NCBI GenBank assembly: GCA_026826555.1
Contig: JAKSZT010054565.1
Span: forward strand, 5,765,245-5,829,244
Source: Tolypeutes matacus
Lineage: Eukaryota; Chordata; Mammalia; Cingulata; Chlamyphoridae
DNA length: 64,000 nt
Direction: 5' to 3'
Part shown: positions 21,580-32,699 of the stretch, one piece after another
Position numbering within the stretch: position 1 is the stretch's first letter
Layout of the letters: every line of letters starts with the position of its first letter
Notes under the pieces: generated by a model
Database searches by the model: none
The model's input: the letters and a program-made list of their open reading frames with translations, nothing else
Told to the model about the DNA's origin: nothing
Program-made: the position numbers and the translations under genes

Positions 21580-24500
21580 CTGAAAAAGAAGCGAAAGGGT
21601 GAGAAAAGTCCTGGCAGTTAAGTTCACGTTTATGAGGGGAATATTTTTTAAATGCTTGTATTAAAAAAATAAAAATAGAATAAAAAATAAAAGAAATAAA
21701 AATAAATAAATAAAAACAAGCTAATAAGAATAAGGAGACAGAGACAGATAAAGGCAGCACCACCAGGATTACGGGTAGTTATTTTACCATAAGGCCAATT
21801 TAGTCATGTTTTAAATATAACTCAACATCTAGTTTTCAGGTCAAAGGCTATGAACTTCCAGTACCAGAAGCTCTTAGAAAAACTGCCAATACAAAGTATT
21901 CCCATACAATTTTCAGATGGACTCTTAGCTTTATGCTCAGTGGGGAAACTTGTATATCACCTGCCAACTTTGAAAACAAGAACAGAATATACAGGAAAAT
22001 GGAAGGATGCAGCAAAAAAAAGTCAACCTCAAAAACTAAAGCAAGAGAAACTTCCAGCAACTGTGCATTTTAAGTCTTTGGGTTTGTGGGCAAGGAGGGG
22101 GCGTAGAAACATCCCCAGGTGGGATTCAGGCTTGTCTCGGCCAGAGCAATAGTATCTGGAGCAGAGCTGCCCTCGCTTCCTTGGAACCCTAAGTGTCACC
22201 ACCAATGGTGGAGCTCACAAACCTCCAGCCACAGGTGCTACTTTTGCTTCCTCCCAGTGTTATCTGTTTACACACCTCTGGGAGGCAGCAGCCTGTGGCA
22301 GGTGGATGGTCCCAAACCCAGGACCCAGGAAGACCAGGTCTCTTGAAGTGGAGTCAAGCAGCCCTACCTGCCCTCAGTTGTTAGCTGGGGCGGTGGCTGT
22401 GCCCACAAACACCTCCAGGGAGAGTCATGGAGATGGAAATGGGGTCAGGAGGTTGTGGTCTCTGAAGGCTTTGAATGCAGTAGGTTTCAGAGGGTAGAAC
22501 TATTTGCAAACCGAGCTTCTTGGAACCATGTGGAGGGGATTGACTGAGCAGCTGGGGAGGCAATGGCCCACAATGCCCTCAGAGATGTGATTCCCTACCT
22601 TTTAGGCGGTCTTCTTTGGTGATAATTTTAAAAACATGCTTTGTTTCCTGGAGAAGGATTCCCGTAACACCCACATAAGAGGGGCATTTGGATTTTGCGA
22701 CTGCAAAGGAAAAGGGCAGTTTGAGGTTCTTGTCTCTGTGGTATTCGGGGAGCCACAGCCGGCTAGGCCTATGTGGCTAGGGGCTCTGATCTTCCCACTG
22801 AGAAGCAGAGGAAGGAAGGGAGCACTGGGGGGAGGGGGGTTGAAGGGCCCACACTGACCAAGCTGGACAAGCATTGGTCCCCAATCCCTTGCCTTGTGGC
22901 CTCTGCAGCCTTTTGGCTGCCTCTTACAAAGTGCCCTGTGGAGGGCCTGCGGTCATCGGGTCTGGGGGTGATTCTGGAGCAGGAGGTCACACACTGTGTC
23001 AGCAACACAAGGCCCACAGTCTGGGGGCTCTGATAGGGACAAGTCTCACCTGCAGGATCTGAATTAATCCCAGTCCACCTGCACTTCCCATGACCTCCCA
23101 AGCCCCAGCTGGAAAGGGAGCCTGGCCTCACAGCTGCCTGGCAGCCAGTGATCAAGCAAGCTGCCATCCCAGGCAGCAGGCCCTGGCTTCATCCGACCTG
23201 TGTCACTGCATTCAACAGACATCACTGAGCATCGACCACCTGCCTAGCACTGCCTGGCTGCTGGGGCACAGCAGTGAGGCACAAAGTGTGCAAAACAATT
23301 GACAATTCTATTAGTGTGGGTACTAGGAAGACTAAGCAGGTTAAGGAGGGTCAGGGTCTCCATAAGTTGTGGCAGACCCTTGGGGAAGTGACATCTGAGC
23401 AGGGAGGACCCAGCTCCTGAACATGCAAATGCAAAGGCCCGGAAGCAGGGCCAAGCCTGGTGTGTGGGAGGAGTAGAAAGGCGCCCAATGAAGTCAGTGA
23501 GGCCTGGTAGACCACAGTGAGGAGGAAGAATTCAATATGATAGAAGTTGTCAGAAGGTTTCAAGCAGGGAAAGAACATGATCTGATTTTTGTTTTAAAAC
23601 CCCTGCTTTTGCTGCTTGCTGGGGGGAGGAATGGTATGTTGGCACAGAGGGTTAGGAGGCTGCTACCATAATCCAGGGGAGATGACGGTGGCTTAGGCGT
23701 GGAGGCTAGGACATGCCAATGGATGGAGATGGGGGTTAAGAAAGAAGAAACACGATGCCTCCTAGACATTTGGCCTGAACAACCGGGGTAAACAGTGGCA
23801 CTATTAGCTAAGATCAGGAAGACCAGGGAAAATCTGGGAGGGAGACCAAGAGTTCTGTTTTGCATATGTGAAGTCTGAGTTGCCTATGGGACATCCAGGG
23901 GTTTTGCCAAGTGGAAAGCTGGATGTACATGAGCCTGGAATTCAGGGGAAAGGTTAACTGTGGTTTGAAACCACAGGACTGGATGAGAGGCACTCTGTGT
24001 TCAAGATTTCAGGCCATGGGCGAGTACCAGCAGCCACTGTGCCTTTTGGGATACCAACAGGTGGCCTGGACTGGCTAAAGACAGCTGGAATCACCCTCAA
24101 CCCACAGCACTGGTGACCCAGGGACATCTCAAGGAATTATAAAGGATGTAGCTTTAACTCCCATCCAGATCATGCCCAATTCTGGAACACAAGTGCAATG
24201 CTGCCATTTAGTGACATTTGAACGCTGGGCCGACCATAAACTCTTAGAGGGAAGTTACCTGAAATCATAGCACCATGAAGATCTGCCTTTAACAGCTTAG
24301 CCTGAATCATCTGTGGCTGCCTAAGAGACAAATACACTCTCTTAATTTATGCCACAAACAAAGAGTTCTGAAAGAAACAAACAGTTCTACAAACTTCTGC
24401 AGCCAGGCAATGCAGTCAGCTGGCTCCTAAGGCTGCATTTACAGTGACTGCGGACTTGAGTTTGACCCCAAAGGGCAAAGCTTCAGAAATTCAACTCACG

Positions 24501-27500
24501 TGTCTGGCTTGAGACCGTTGCACAGGTCCCGGATGTACTGCTTCCAGAGTTCGTGGAGTGGGAGAAAAAGACTGTATCTGTGGTAAAGTCAGAATCAGGT
24601 AAAAGCACTAGGCAATAAGAGTTTGGGATCAGAATGTCCCAATGGCTGGGCTTCTCCTGAGCACAAAATTTGGCATGGTGTCAAGAACTGGACTTGGGAA
24701 CTGCTGGGAACTGGGTGCACAGCCTAGTACTAAGGCTCATGACCTGATTAAAGTCAAGTACCTTCCCCCTCAAACTTCTGTTTCCTCCCTGGTAGCACCC
24801 TTTTGTGCCCCTTTATCCTGCTTGTTGGATGGATGCAGCCAGGACAGCAGGAACTCAAGTAGTCATCTCAGAGCAGGAGGTGATACCTGAAGATGGGGGA
24901 GCAGCAAGACCTGTGCTGCCTGGGTCCCTGATGGCTGCAGAACTGCCTGCTACACCAGCCCAGGATGGCATGCATCTGGGCTTCTTTTCATGAGAGAGAA
25001 ATACACTTTAACCTTGTTTAAACTACAGCTACTTTGAGGTTTTCTGTTACATAAAGCTGACCTTAGTAAGCCCTCCATAAACAGGAGCTGCTGATTGTCA
25101 TGCAGGTTCCCATGCTAGGTAACAACTCTACCTGGAGGGTGAGAGAGCAAGTGGTGGGGAGGGGGAGAATAGGAGCAGGGGGCCACAGTTACTTACCATG
25201 GTATTTCCTGAGTGATCTATTGTCATGAAACCATCGGTTAAAGAAATGAAAACCATAAGCTCAAATTCATAGGGAGGTCTACCCGTGAGGCTGGCAGTGT
25301 GGTAAACCCAGGGCAGGTAGCAGCCAACTCCACCCAAAGCCCAGCTGGTCTCCTAAAGGGGCCATTGACAAAGCACCACACTTCCACTGTCTTCTGGAAT
25401 GTGGGAGCCTATTTGGCTACAGATCTCTTAGCAAAAGCCTACAAACAGTCCTAAGACAGGCAAACTCGGAACCATGGCCAAGGAGGGATGGGTGTCAGCC
25501 AGAGGGAGGAACGTGTCCTCCCACAGACTTATGTGTGCTTTTCAGAAACTTCCGAAACGTGTGGGCAGCATCTTTCTTTGACAATAAAACCCCGGTGGGT
25601 GATTCTGTCTAGTGCTATTAAAAACGACAAAGATATAGATATATATATAAAGAAATATAAGCTCTTCTTTTCTAAGAAAGCTGAGAGACAAACAGCCGGT
25701 TGCCATGGGCAACTGCCTCACTTTATGACATTGATCTTGTTAATTAAGGCTAGGACAGAAGCCAAACAATAAGAGTTCTCAGTCTCACCAGGCCTTGCTA
25801 TTAAAAGTTAAACTCAAACAGTACAAATCGGTAAAGGAAGGCTGCCCCCTTGTGGCAGGAGAGGCAGCCTACTCTGCCACAGGGCTTCCAAAGTCCACAC
25901 CCAGGGGAGAAAGATGGTGCCACCGTGGATATAATGGCACAGAAAAGGCTTGGTTTACCTCTGCTGCTCTGGCTTAATGTCAAAGAGCCGCAGCTCCCTC
26001 CTCTGCCGGGCAGAAAGACCTTTGGATTTCTTTTTCTTCTCTTTTCGCTTCCGGCGAGTAAAGTACTCTAGAACGACAGCCTTGCGCTGCAGCTGGTCCT
26101 TGAGGGCTTCCTTACGTATGTGGGGCATGCTGCGCTTCAGGAAAGCCTTCACGAAGGCCTCGGCCTGCTGGCCACCCGGATGCTACATGGGGATAAGAGG
26201 GCATGGTGCTCACAGAGCTGGTCTGGGCAGCCCAGGACCCCAAGCACTGGCACACACCATACCCGGAGTCGCTGGAACAACAGCAGATGTGACTGTCTTC
26301 ATTGACCCATCTATCCACCCACTGAGGTTCCCACAACCTCCCATCTACCAGGTGTTTGCTATCCCGATTAGAATGTGAAAAGAACAAATGCCAATTCAAG
26401 ACTGTTTATCACAGGAAACCACCATGTCAAACTCCAACTTCCTAACCTGCATCTCTGAGGTTATTCTGAGGAGGACGAAAATACTTTATATTTTAGAGAA
26501 GACTCCTCTCTTCCTTGGCAGAGAAGAACGCTGGAGAAATGGAGACCACACTATTTCATCAGTCATGACATAATTCCTCTCTGTTTGGGTCTCTACCACT
26601 GTGGGCATGGTAGGGTTGCTCTCCAAGAGATCTGCTCCTGAACCGCTTGGGGAAGGAACTGTCAAGTGCATCTCAGGCCTGTGTACCCACTCTCTCTAAC
26701 ACAGAGCCAAGTGCCACGTTACCGTGAAGGAGCAGGCTGTTACAAAGGACTTCTGGGTAAAACAATTGTCATCTTGGGTGTCATTCTTGGAAAAAACCCA
26801 ATATCACAACCTTTCCAGATGGACTTCCACCAGTCTAGTCCTCATTAGTTAGCGGGTGCCTCTGCCCTCATCTGCTACAGCCCCAGGGAGCACTTGCTGC
26901 CAAGGTCCTGCTGCTTGCCCGGGCCCTTTTTATACTAACTAGGCTGTAAGCACCTGTCTGTCAACAGTAATCGAGCCCTCCCTTCATGGGGGAAAGGTGA
27001 TGAAAAGATGTAATACACATAATCCATGAGGTTGCCCGTGGTGAGGAGGAAAGGAATTATGTCTGCTTCATCTTTGTACCTTTAAATACTAACTAAAAGT
27101 GAATTCATTGTCATCGTTATTGTTTTCATTACTATAAGAGGACACTTATTTGACTTATTTGGTGCTTTTAAATACTTCAGTAGCCCCTCTTTCATGGAGA
27201 AACCGAATAAAGGTATATTGAGCTTTCAAAATCTTGAAGACTCCAAGGAAACTCCCTCACTGAGTCACAAGTGGAGCCTTTTTTTTTAGGAGGGACTGGG
27301 ATTGAACCTGGGATCTCAGACATGGGAAGCAGGTGCTCAACCATAGAGCTAAGCCTGCTCCCCACAAGTGGAGCTTTTGACAAACTGACAAAGCATGATG
27401 GAAGCATCCAGACATAATCTATAAACTCAACTTATGAAATGTGATTTGCCTTCCTTCTTCAGAAGAGCACAGTGACAAGGTCCAAAGATGGTGCTCACGA

Positions 27501-29734
27501 GGGTAAGTTTCAGGTGGAGGTAGCCTCTGTCCCCACACAGCAGGAGATGGAAGAAGATCAAGTTGCCCCAGTGAACTAAACTTTACTTTGGTGCAACAGG
27601 AAAGGAAGCCAGCATATGGAAACAGACCATCAGAACAACAGATTCTGATGGAGGCCAACATATCTACTGGAAAGATGGATAAGATGCAGGAAAGAACATC
27701 ACCACTGAGCCATTTTGCCATCACCTGTGTTGCTCCAAGACCTCCTGACAAGCACTGACCTGAATATCGAACTCTTTTGCCTCTTTCTGAGAAAAGGCAT
27801 GGTAGATCACACCTGGGGAATTGAAAAAATAAACATGAAATGACCAATTTCAGTTGGGTATGGCCATATAACCCAAGACTTACATAACTATGACAATAAC
27901 TAGCTTCGAGCATGGGAGAAGGAGGGGTGGCAAGGAAGAGCAGACTATCAGAGCTTTCTTAGATGCCTCTTACCCTGCCCACCAACCATGTCATCCTACA
28001 AATTCCAAGAGTGGGGTTTAATAAAACTAATGTGTGTCAGAATCTTTGGGACTCTTATTAAAATGTAGATTCTTAGATCCAACCTCCAGATCCTGCAAGA
28101 TTTCTAGCAAGTTCCCAGATGCTACCACAGGTCAGCAGACCACAATTTGAGATGCACTAGTTTAAAATGCCACAGGTTATAAACTTGATAGTTGCTCTAT
28201 AAACCTAATGATGCAACTTATTTAAAAGTTACATGATATTGCTGTCTAGGATGCAGATGGTTGGAAAACCACATTTTGTTTGTAAGATTTTAAAAAATGT
28301 TTTTTCACATTTTACCATCTATGAAAATTTGAAGAAATTCTGTGTTGAAACTACAACATTAACTCTTGTCTGAATTTCCAGCTTGCTGGCCTCCCCCACG
28401 GATTTTGGATTCAAGACTGCAATATCAACTCTTGCCTGAATTTCGACCCTGCCAGCTTGCTGTACAGACTTCAAATTTTCTAGCCCCATAATTGTGTGAG
28501 CCAATTTCTTAAAATAAATCTCTTAATATATATATATATCCTATTGGTTCTGTTTCTATGTAAAACCATACTTGATAGTGTCCTAAAACTGATGGAATAT
28601 AGGTCTTTCTTCAAACTCAAAATCAGATATTGATCAATGTAGTTTCAATCTCTAAAATTTCCATACTTTTATTACTTAATTTTGTCTGAATTAGGAAACC
28701 GTGGGATTGGGGGGAAGGTATGAGTGCCAATACAATAAGAAAGGCCTGGATTAAGGACCAAATGACTAGAAAATATGGCTTACATTACTCTCTAAATTTC
28801 CAGTTCCCTAGTGCTTTTCTGTATATCCTAGTACATACCTAGTGCTTCCCCGAGTACAAGCAAACTGAGGTGGTTACAGGTTTTATATATGGGATCTAGT
28901 TTTCCCTCAAATGGAAAATGGGGATTGTAACCTGCTTACAGAGAGTAACTTTCAGGGTCTGGAATCCCAGGAATGACTCGCTTTGCTTCACCTGTCAGAG
29001 GTTCCTAGTGGAAGGCACATGTAGTAGGTGAAGACTTGGAAGGCTTTTCTGCAAATATACGCAACTAACGGTGATTAAGCACTCATTACCTGCCAGGCTT
29101 TGGATTAAAAGCTACACGCGTTGTTTTATCTCATCACTTTTACAAAACAATCCTGTAAAGGAGTTGTTATTCCTATTATGTATGCAAGAAATCTGAGGCT
29201 CAGATAAGCTGAGACACTTGACTTGGTAGAGTGGCAGAGATGGAACTCAAAATCCTGATCCCAAACCTAGTCTTAACAGTGTCTACACTCCCTGCCTCTA
29301 ACTGCTCTGGGTGCTTGCTCTCCTCTTTGGCACATCCATTATCCGCTGGATTCCCAAAGCCTTGGATTAGGGTATCATATATCCCAGCACTTTACACAAG
29401 ACAAGGGATGATCAGACGGAACAGCGGGCTGGGCAGGCACCCTCATCTGTACTTTACAGGAGGGAAAACAGGGTTGCAGGGAGGAGCAGGGCCTTGACCG
29501 CGGTCACCCAGGTCGGGCCACAGCCTTGGGCCCTCCCCGCCGGATCTCATCACTGAGCAGCCCTCCGGGAGCACGCTGGGCCTGTTTAAGGTGGACAGTT
29601 CCCGTGGCAGTTCCGTTCCGACTCCACAGCAACAAATAAGTTGGACCCATTTCACCCATCCTCACCAAATCCCCGACCCTGGCTATCCCCACTCCTCTCC
29701 TATTTCGCAGCCCTCAACTCCGCTTACTCTTCAT
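21443..29734 (-). CDS. POP4: Ribonuclease P/MRP subunit p29 (Rpp29)
   Basis: POP4/Rpp29 is a protein subunit of nuclear RNase P (pre-tRNA 5' maturation) and RNase MRP (pre-rRNA processing). It contacts the catalytic RNA in the nucleolus. Seven coding exons read on the minus strand: 29734-29728, 27812-27760, 26182-25959, 24577-24500, 24320-24259, 22700-22599 and 21579-21443. All introns are GT-AG and phases join without a break. The exons sum to 663 nt, i.e. 220 residues plus stop, equal to the human protein as remembered. Visible features are a start MKSVIYHAFSQ, a basic nuclear/nucleolar signal RRKRKEKKKK at residues 63-72, the conserved GLSARQRRELRLFDI at 75-89, and the Sm-like RNA-binding (UPF0086) core at about 125-205, including SKCPSYVGVTG and YIYGSKFQLR. 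No stop, frameshift or missing exon was seen, so this is the functional locus and not a retrocopy. An in-frame upstream ATG in exon 1 is discussed in the findings. Confidence 0.97.
21655..21720. repeat. A/T-rich (TAAA)n low-complexity tract in POP4 intron 6
   Basis: Repeated aaataaa-type words occur over about 65 bp. It lies close upstream of the last exon's acceptor. The remainder of intron 6 (21580-22598) shows nothing else recognisable. Confidence 0.7.
22599..22700 (-). CDS. POP4: POP4 coding exon 6
   Basis: The acceptor is tcctttgcag and the donor GTAGGG. It is 102 nt and encodes residues 142-175 (with V142 and V176 split across junctions), including AKSKCPSYVGVTGILLQET and KIITKEDRLK. 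Confidence 0.95.
23195..24010 (+). mobile_element. Ancient mammalian interspersed repeat in POP4 intron 5
   Basis: It is related to the repeat at 16741-18530. Shared phrase types are 'attcaacagacatcactgagcatcgaccacctgcctagcactg', 'caaatgcaaaggcccggaagcagg', 'tttcaagcagggaaagaacatgatctgattttt', 'ggaggctgctaccataatccaggggagatgacggtggc' and 'gcctatgggacatccagg'. It occupies most of intron 5 (22701-24258) and lies antisense to the gene. The family is not assigned. Confidence 0.5.
24259..24320 (-). CDS. POP4: POP4 coding exon 5
   Basis: It lies between acceptor tgtctcttag and donor GTAACT, 62 nt, covering the end of T121 to the first base of V142. It includes QPQMIQAKLLKADLHGAMIS, the start of the Sm-like core. 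Confidence 0.95.
24500..24577 (-). CDS. POP4: POP4 coding exon 4
   Basis: It has acceptor tttaccacag and donor GTGAGT, 78 nt. It encodes YSLFLPLHELWKQYIRDLC and NGLKPDT, residues 95-121 including split codons. Intron 4, between exons 4 and 5, is only 179 bp. Confidence 0.96.
25842..25855 (-). promoter_or_regulatory. CTCF-like core motif in POP4 intron 3
   Basis: On the minus strand it reads CCACAAGGGGGCAG, 13 of 14 matches to CCASYAGRKGGCRS. Intron 3 (24578-25958) holds nothing else that I can name. Binding is a prediction. Confidence 0.4.
25959..26182 (-). CDS. POP4: POP4 coding exon 3
   Basis: This is the largest coding exon, 224 nt, with acceptor ccatgtag before CATCCGGG and donor GTAAAC. 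It encodes residues 21-95, with the basic stretch and the strongly conserved GLSARQRRELRLFDIKPEQQ. Residues 39-48 (MPHIRKEALK) are the most diverged part relative to the human protein as remembered. Confidence 0.97.
27278..27362 (-). mobile_element. tRNA-Ala-derived SINE (DAS type) in POP4 intron 2
   Basis: cacaagtggagc is repeated exactly at 27266-27277 and 27363-27374. Between the copies is a T8-type reversed tail and a tRNA-Ala-like body (B box gattgaacctgggat on plus; A box in 'atagagctaagcctgctcccc'). It is oriented with the gene. The rest of intron 2 (26183-27759) shows no recognised element. Confidence 0.9.
27760..27812 (-). CDS. POP4: POP4 coding exon 2
   Basis: It has acceptor attccccag and donor GTCAGT, 53 nt, residues 3 (split)-20: VIYHAFSQKEAKEFDIQ. 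It joins exon 1 in phase to give MKS-VIYHAF. Confidence 0.95.
28310..28545 (+). mobile_element. Old interspersed repeat 3' end with internal duplication (POP4 intron 1)
   Basis: It ends with 'tgtgagccaatttcttaaaataaatctcttaatatatatatatatcctattggttctgtttct', a phrase typical of a mammalian interspersed-repeat 3' end. The part before shows two diverged copies of 'caacattaactcttgtctgaatttccagcttgctggcc'. The family is not named with confidence. Confidence 0.45.
29055..29265 (-). mobile_element. MIR SINE, minus orientation (POP4 intron 1)
   Basis: It contains 'gattaagcactcattacctgccaggc', 'gttttatctcatcacttttacaaaacaatcctgtaaagg', 'gaaatctgaggctcagataagctgagacacttg' and 'gagtggcagagatggaactc', the reversed MIR order. 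Confidence 0.7.
29728..29734 (-). CDS. POP4: POP4 coding exon 1 (start codon)
   Basis: Only ATGAAGA is coding when the conventional start is used; the donor GTAAGC follows at once. The context GAAAATGA has A at -3. The same frame stays open upstream, with ATGs at 29767-29765 and 29812-29810. I chose the conventional start because it gives 220 residues and the N-terminus known from human. Confidence 0.9.
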
Positions 29735-29946
29735 TTTCGGACCGCTTCCGGTGCGCTCTGATGACATCTCCTCCGGCCGTCGCTCACTCTTTTCACTTTC
29801 TTCAGCAGCCATCCGCCACCCAGAGCCTTTCTCTTCAAAGTTTACAGTGGAGGGGTTCCTTCCGCCCGAGGCCGCGAGGCACGTGTTCCGCGTCTGACAC
29901 TGTTCCAGCTGGGTTCGCAGGCGCCCGGTGCTCGTATATGGCGCCA

Positions 29947-29958
29947 CACGTGACGTCA
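29947..29958. promoter_or_regulatory. Overlapping E-box and full CRE (CACGTGACGTCA)
   Basis: CACGTG at 29947-29952 overlaps TGACGTCA at 29951-29958. These are consensus sites for USF/MYC-type bHLH-ZIP and CREB/ATF factors respectively. Confidence 0.6.
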
Positions 29959-29981
29959 CCGACGTGCGCCGACCTAGAGTG

Positions 29982-29991
29982 GCGCATGCGC
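29982..29991. promoter_or_regulatory. NRF1-type palindrome GCGCATGCGC
   Basis: This is an exact ten-base match to the NRF1 consensus, common in housekeeping and RNA-processing gene promoters, about 250 bp upstream of the POP4 start codon. Confidence 0.65.
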
Positions 29992-30062
29992 TTCGGAGAA
30001 GAGTCTGTGAGCCGGAGAGGGGCAGGTGCTGCTGGGCTGGCCGTGTGAGGCCTTTGATTCAT

Positions 30063-31379
30063 GGGGCGTTTTCAGCTCGCGGCTTTTGCAGGCCAGGGAA
30101 GGCCAGGAGCAGTAGGTTTGGAGTTAGGGCAAGTGGAATGCTTTTGAAGGCCTGGGGTAGAGTGAGACGAACAGACCTGGAGAGGACACGAGGGAGGTTG
30201 GGGCCTCGGGGAGGGCGGAAACGGGACAGGAGTGAGGAAGGGGATTTGGGAATGGGGCTCGAGGGCTCCCTAATCGGTGTTCTCTACTGCTCAGCCGAGG
30301 GAGCTTCCGCTGTGCCGCAGAGACACTGAACTTGGGATAGAAGGCTTAGGTTCTAGTTTTGACTGCTGCCAATAGCTGTGTGACTAAGGCACTCTCACTG
30401 GTCCTGGTCTCTCTGGTCCTTTCTTTTTCCATATGTACTGTGAGTGTGGTTGGGCTTGATGGTCTCTGAAAGCTCCCTTGAAACTCAGAACAGTTGTTTC
30501 TGTCAATGAGATGGGAGGCAAAGAATTGATTCTCATTGCTCTGGGAAAGAGACTAAGTGTGGCAGGAAGGCCTGGCACCGACCTCCTAAGAAGTGACCCA
30601 GTGCCGACCAGAACTGCGGCCTTAATTTTCCCTGAGTGCTGGGCCTAGCCTGGGTGCTGTGCAGAAAAGAAAGGCGATTTGGCCCCTTTACTCTTTAAGT
30701 CAGTGGATCTTAACCTTGAGTATTGTATATCCTCTTAAAGGAAAAAATTCTCGGAACCCAGGGAGGGCATCTATGGACCTAGTTTGAAAAACTTTGCCTT
30801 GTGCTATTTTGATCTTAAACATAAGAATGCAGACCCTGAAATTGAGTGGCAATAAAGTGGCTTATCCAGATGAGCCTAGTTTACCTTATAGGTAGATTAC
30901 CATCAAGATGGAAATGCCACATTTAAACAAAAAATTTTTGCACTTCCAGATGCCTGAGAATAGTTAGGAGCTTGTAAGACCCAATTTGAGAAACAGTGCT
31001 TTTGGGGATTGATACCATGGTGGACAAATGTGAACTTTGTTTTTATTTATTTATTTTTCTGTTTAATTTTTATTTTTCTTTTAAATATGAACCTTAAAAT
31101 AGCAGTGAGACAGCAGAAGATGGAAGAACCAGTTTCAACTCAAGGGGGGCCCTTTTGAGCAGGACCTTTGCAATTATGGAGATATGGAAGAAGGCAGGCC
31201 TCTGTCTTTGAGAGTTTCATTTCTAAGGTTGTTAGGCCATAACTTCCAAGAAGCCAAGGCAGCCCTGAACGATTGCTGGTCTTCCTTAAATTTTTTGCCT
31301 GATTGTGTTGGGCTGTTTGGAGCTGCAGTTACTCCATAGTTACCTCGATTATTAACGTCATTTAAAAAAAAAAGCAAAG
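30063..31379. other. Intergenic flank upstream of POP4
   Basis: The first 270 bp are still G/C-rich with a 133-codon plus frame (29928-30329) that I consider compositional. A MIR is listed at 30325-30485. The rest is unrecognised, with an A/T-rich tract at 31040-31085. Confidence 0.4.
30325..30485 (+). mobile_element. MIR SINE
   Basis: It contains 'ttaggttctagttttgactgctgccaatagctgtgtgactaaggcactctc', then 'ctttctttttccatatgtactgtgagtgtggttggg' and 'gatggtctctgaaagctcccttg', the MIR order. Confidence 0.7.
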
Positions 31380-31384
31380 CGCTC

Positions 31385-31720
31385 TATTAGCTGTTGTGAC
31401 ATATAGCACACAATGGGTTGGCTTAACAATGGGAATTTATTGGGTCACAGTTTCAGAGGCAAGAAAGTATGCTTCCTGCTGGGGTTGGTAGCATTCTTGA
31501 TGGTTGGCAGTCCTTAGGTTCCTTGGCATTCCTGTCACATGGTGATGTTTTCTCCCCTATCTTCTGGGTTCTGTTGACATCTCCACATGGCTTTCTCTTC
31601 AGAAAGCCTCCAGTAATAGGATTAAATAATATCTTCAAGAGGTCTTATTTACAATGGGTTCACACCCACAGGAATGGATTAATAATAAGAACTCCACCCT
31701 CGCCCTGAGGTACATAATTC
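31385..31720 (-). mobile_element. MaLR/MLT1-like LTR, minus orientation
   Basis: It reads as the reverse complement of the LTR type at 0.8-1.9 kb: 'ctctattagctgttgtgacatatagc', 'aatgggttggcttaacaatggg', 'gtcacatggtgatgttttctcccc', 'caatgggttcacacccacaggaatgg' and so on. Confidence 0.6.
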
Positions 31721-31969
31721 AACTTATTGCACACAATATAGTACATTTATATAACTTATATAATGGAACACCATGTAGCCATTAAATTACATACAGTTTT
31801 TTAAGAGAGTAGGAAACCGTTATCAATATAACCAAATATACATACAAAAAAGGATTGGAAAGACATACCAAAATACTGAACGTTTTTATAACTGAGTAAA
31901 TGAGGTTATGAGAGTTTCCTTTTTATTTTCTAAATTTTATTCAGTGAAACAATTTTCTTTAAAATTTTA

Positions 31970-32130
31970 AAAAATGAATTTTATTGATACATATTCATAA
32001 AACCTACAAAAAAATCCATCCAAAGTATACAGTCAATGGTGTTTGGTATAATCACAGAGTTGTGCATTCATCACTTCAGTCAGTAGTAGAGCATTTTCAT
32101 TATTCCAATAATAATAATAAAAACCAAACA
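31970..32130 (-). mobile_element. L1 3' end fragment
   Basis: 'tttattgatacatattcataaaacctac' and 'agtatacagtcaatggtgtttggtataatcacagagttgtgcattcatcac' are typical antisense L1 3'-end phrases. Confidence 0.6.
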
Positions 32131-32189
32131 AAAAAAAACCTCTACTCTTTAATAATCACCTCTCAATCTCTCTATCCTTCCCCTTTAGT

Positions 32190-32590
32190 TTGCCAAAGGG
32201 CTGCAGATGCAAAGTACCAGAAATGTGTTGGCTTTTATAAATGGTATTTATTTTGGGTAATAGCTTACAGTTCAAAGGTCGTGAAAAGTCCAACTCAAGG
32301 CACCGTAATAGGTGCTTTCCCACCAAAGTCAGCTGCCACTTGTTGAAGCAAGATGGCAGGCAAGCTCTGCCTTTCTCTTCTTATCCTCCAGGCTTCCACT
32401 ATCAGGCTCAGCTGCTCTGCTTTCTTCCCAATTTCAGCTATAACCTCTCAGGCAAATAGCTCATCTCTCCCCAGGGCCTTAGCTGTTTGAGCCTTCTTTC
32501 TGTCACATGGCAGGACCAAAAATGGCAGAGCCCCATGTTCTTCCCTCTCTCTCCCCTCAGAACCTCTGGTGGCCACTGCTTTTATTTTTT
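32190..32590 (-). mobile_element. Xenarthran-type interspersed repeat (possibly LTR), unassigned
   Basis: 'ttagtttgccaaagggctgcagatgcaaagtaccagaaatgtgttggcttttataaatggtatttattttggg' through 'cctcagaacctctggtggccactgct' has the look of a reversed LTR-like repeat. I cannot name the family. A T-rich tract with 'aaagatttatttatttac' at 32580-32640 follows and may be a SINE tail piece. Confidence 0.4.
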
Positions 32591-32699
32591 TAAAATGTTT
32601 TAAAAGATTTATTTATTTACTTACTTTTATCCATTTTTACCACCCCACCCACATGTGTTTTCCCAGTAGTGATTTTGTGAGAGTTCCATAGGAAGTCAC

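Larger units (their letters stand above)
29735..30062 (-). promoter_or_regulatory. POP4: CpG-rich POP4 promoter and 5'UTR
   Basis: It is dense in CpG from about 29740 to 30010. It holds ETS-type CCGGAAG words (29744-29750 on minus), an E-box overlapping a perfect CRE (29947-29958) and an NRF1-type palindrome (29982-29991). No TATA box at a useful distance was noticed. This is a typical housekeeping promoter and could fire in both directions. The transcription start is not fixed by sequence; I expect it between about 29830 and 29940. Confidence 0.75.

Noticed and set aside
21443..29734. POP4 as a pseudogene
   Set aside because: Introns are present, all splice sites are GT-AG, phases join, length is 220 residues and no stop was found.
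30063..30329. Protein-coding exon of a divergent gene right of POP4
   Set aside because: Only a compositional open frame in CpG-rich sequence. A divergent noncoding transcript is possible but not shown.
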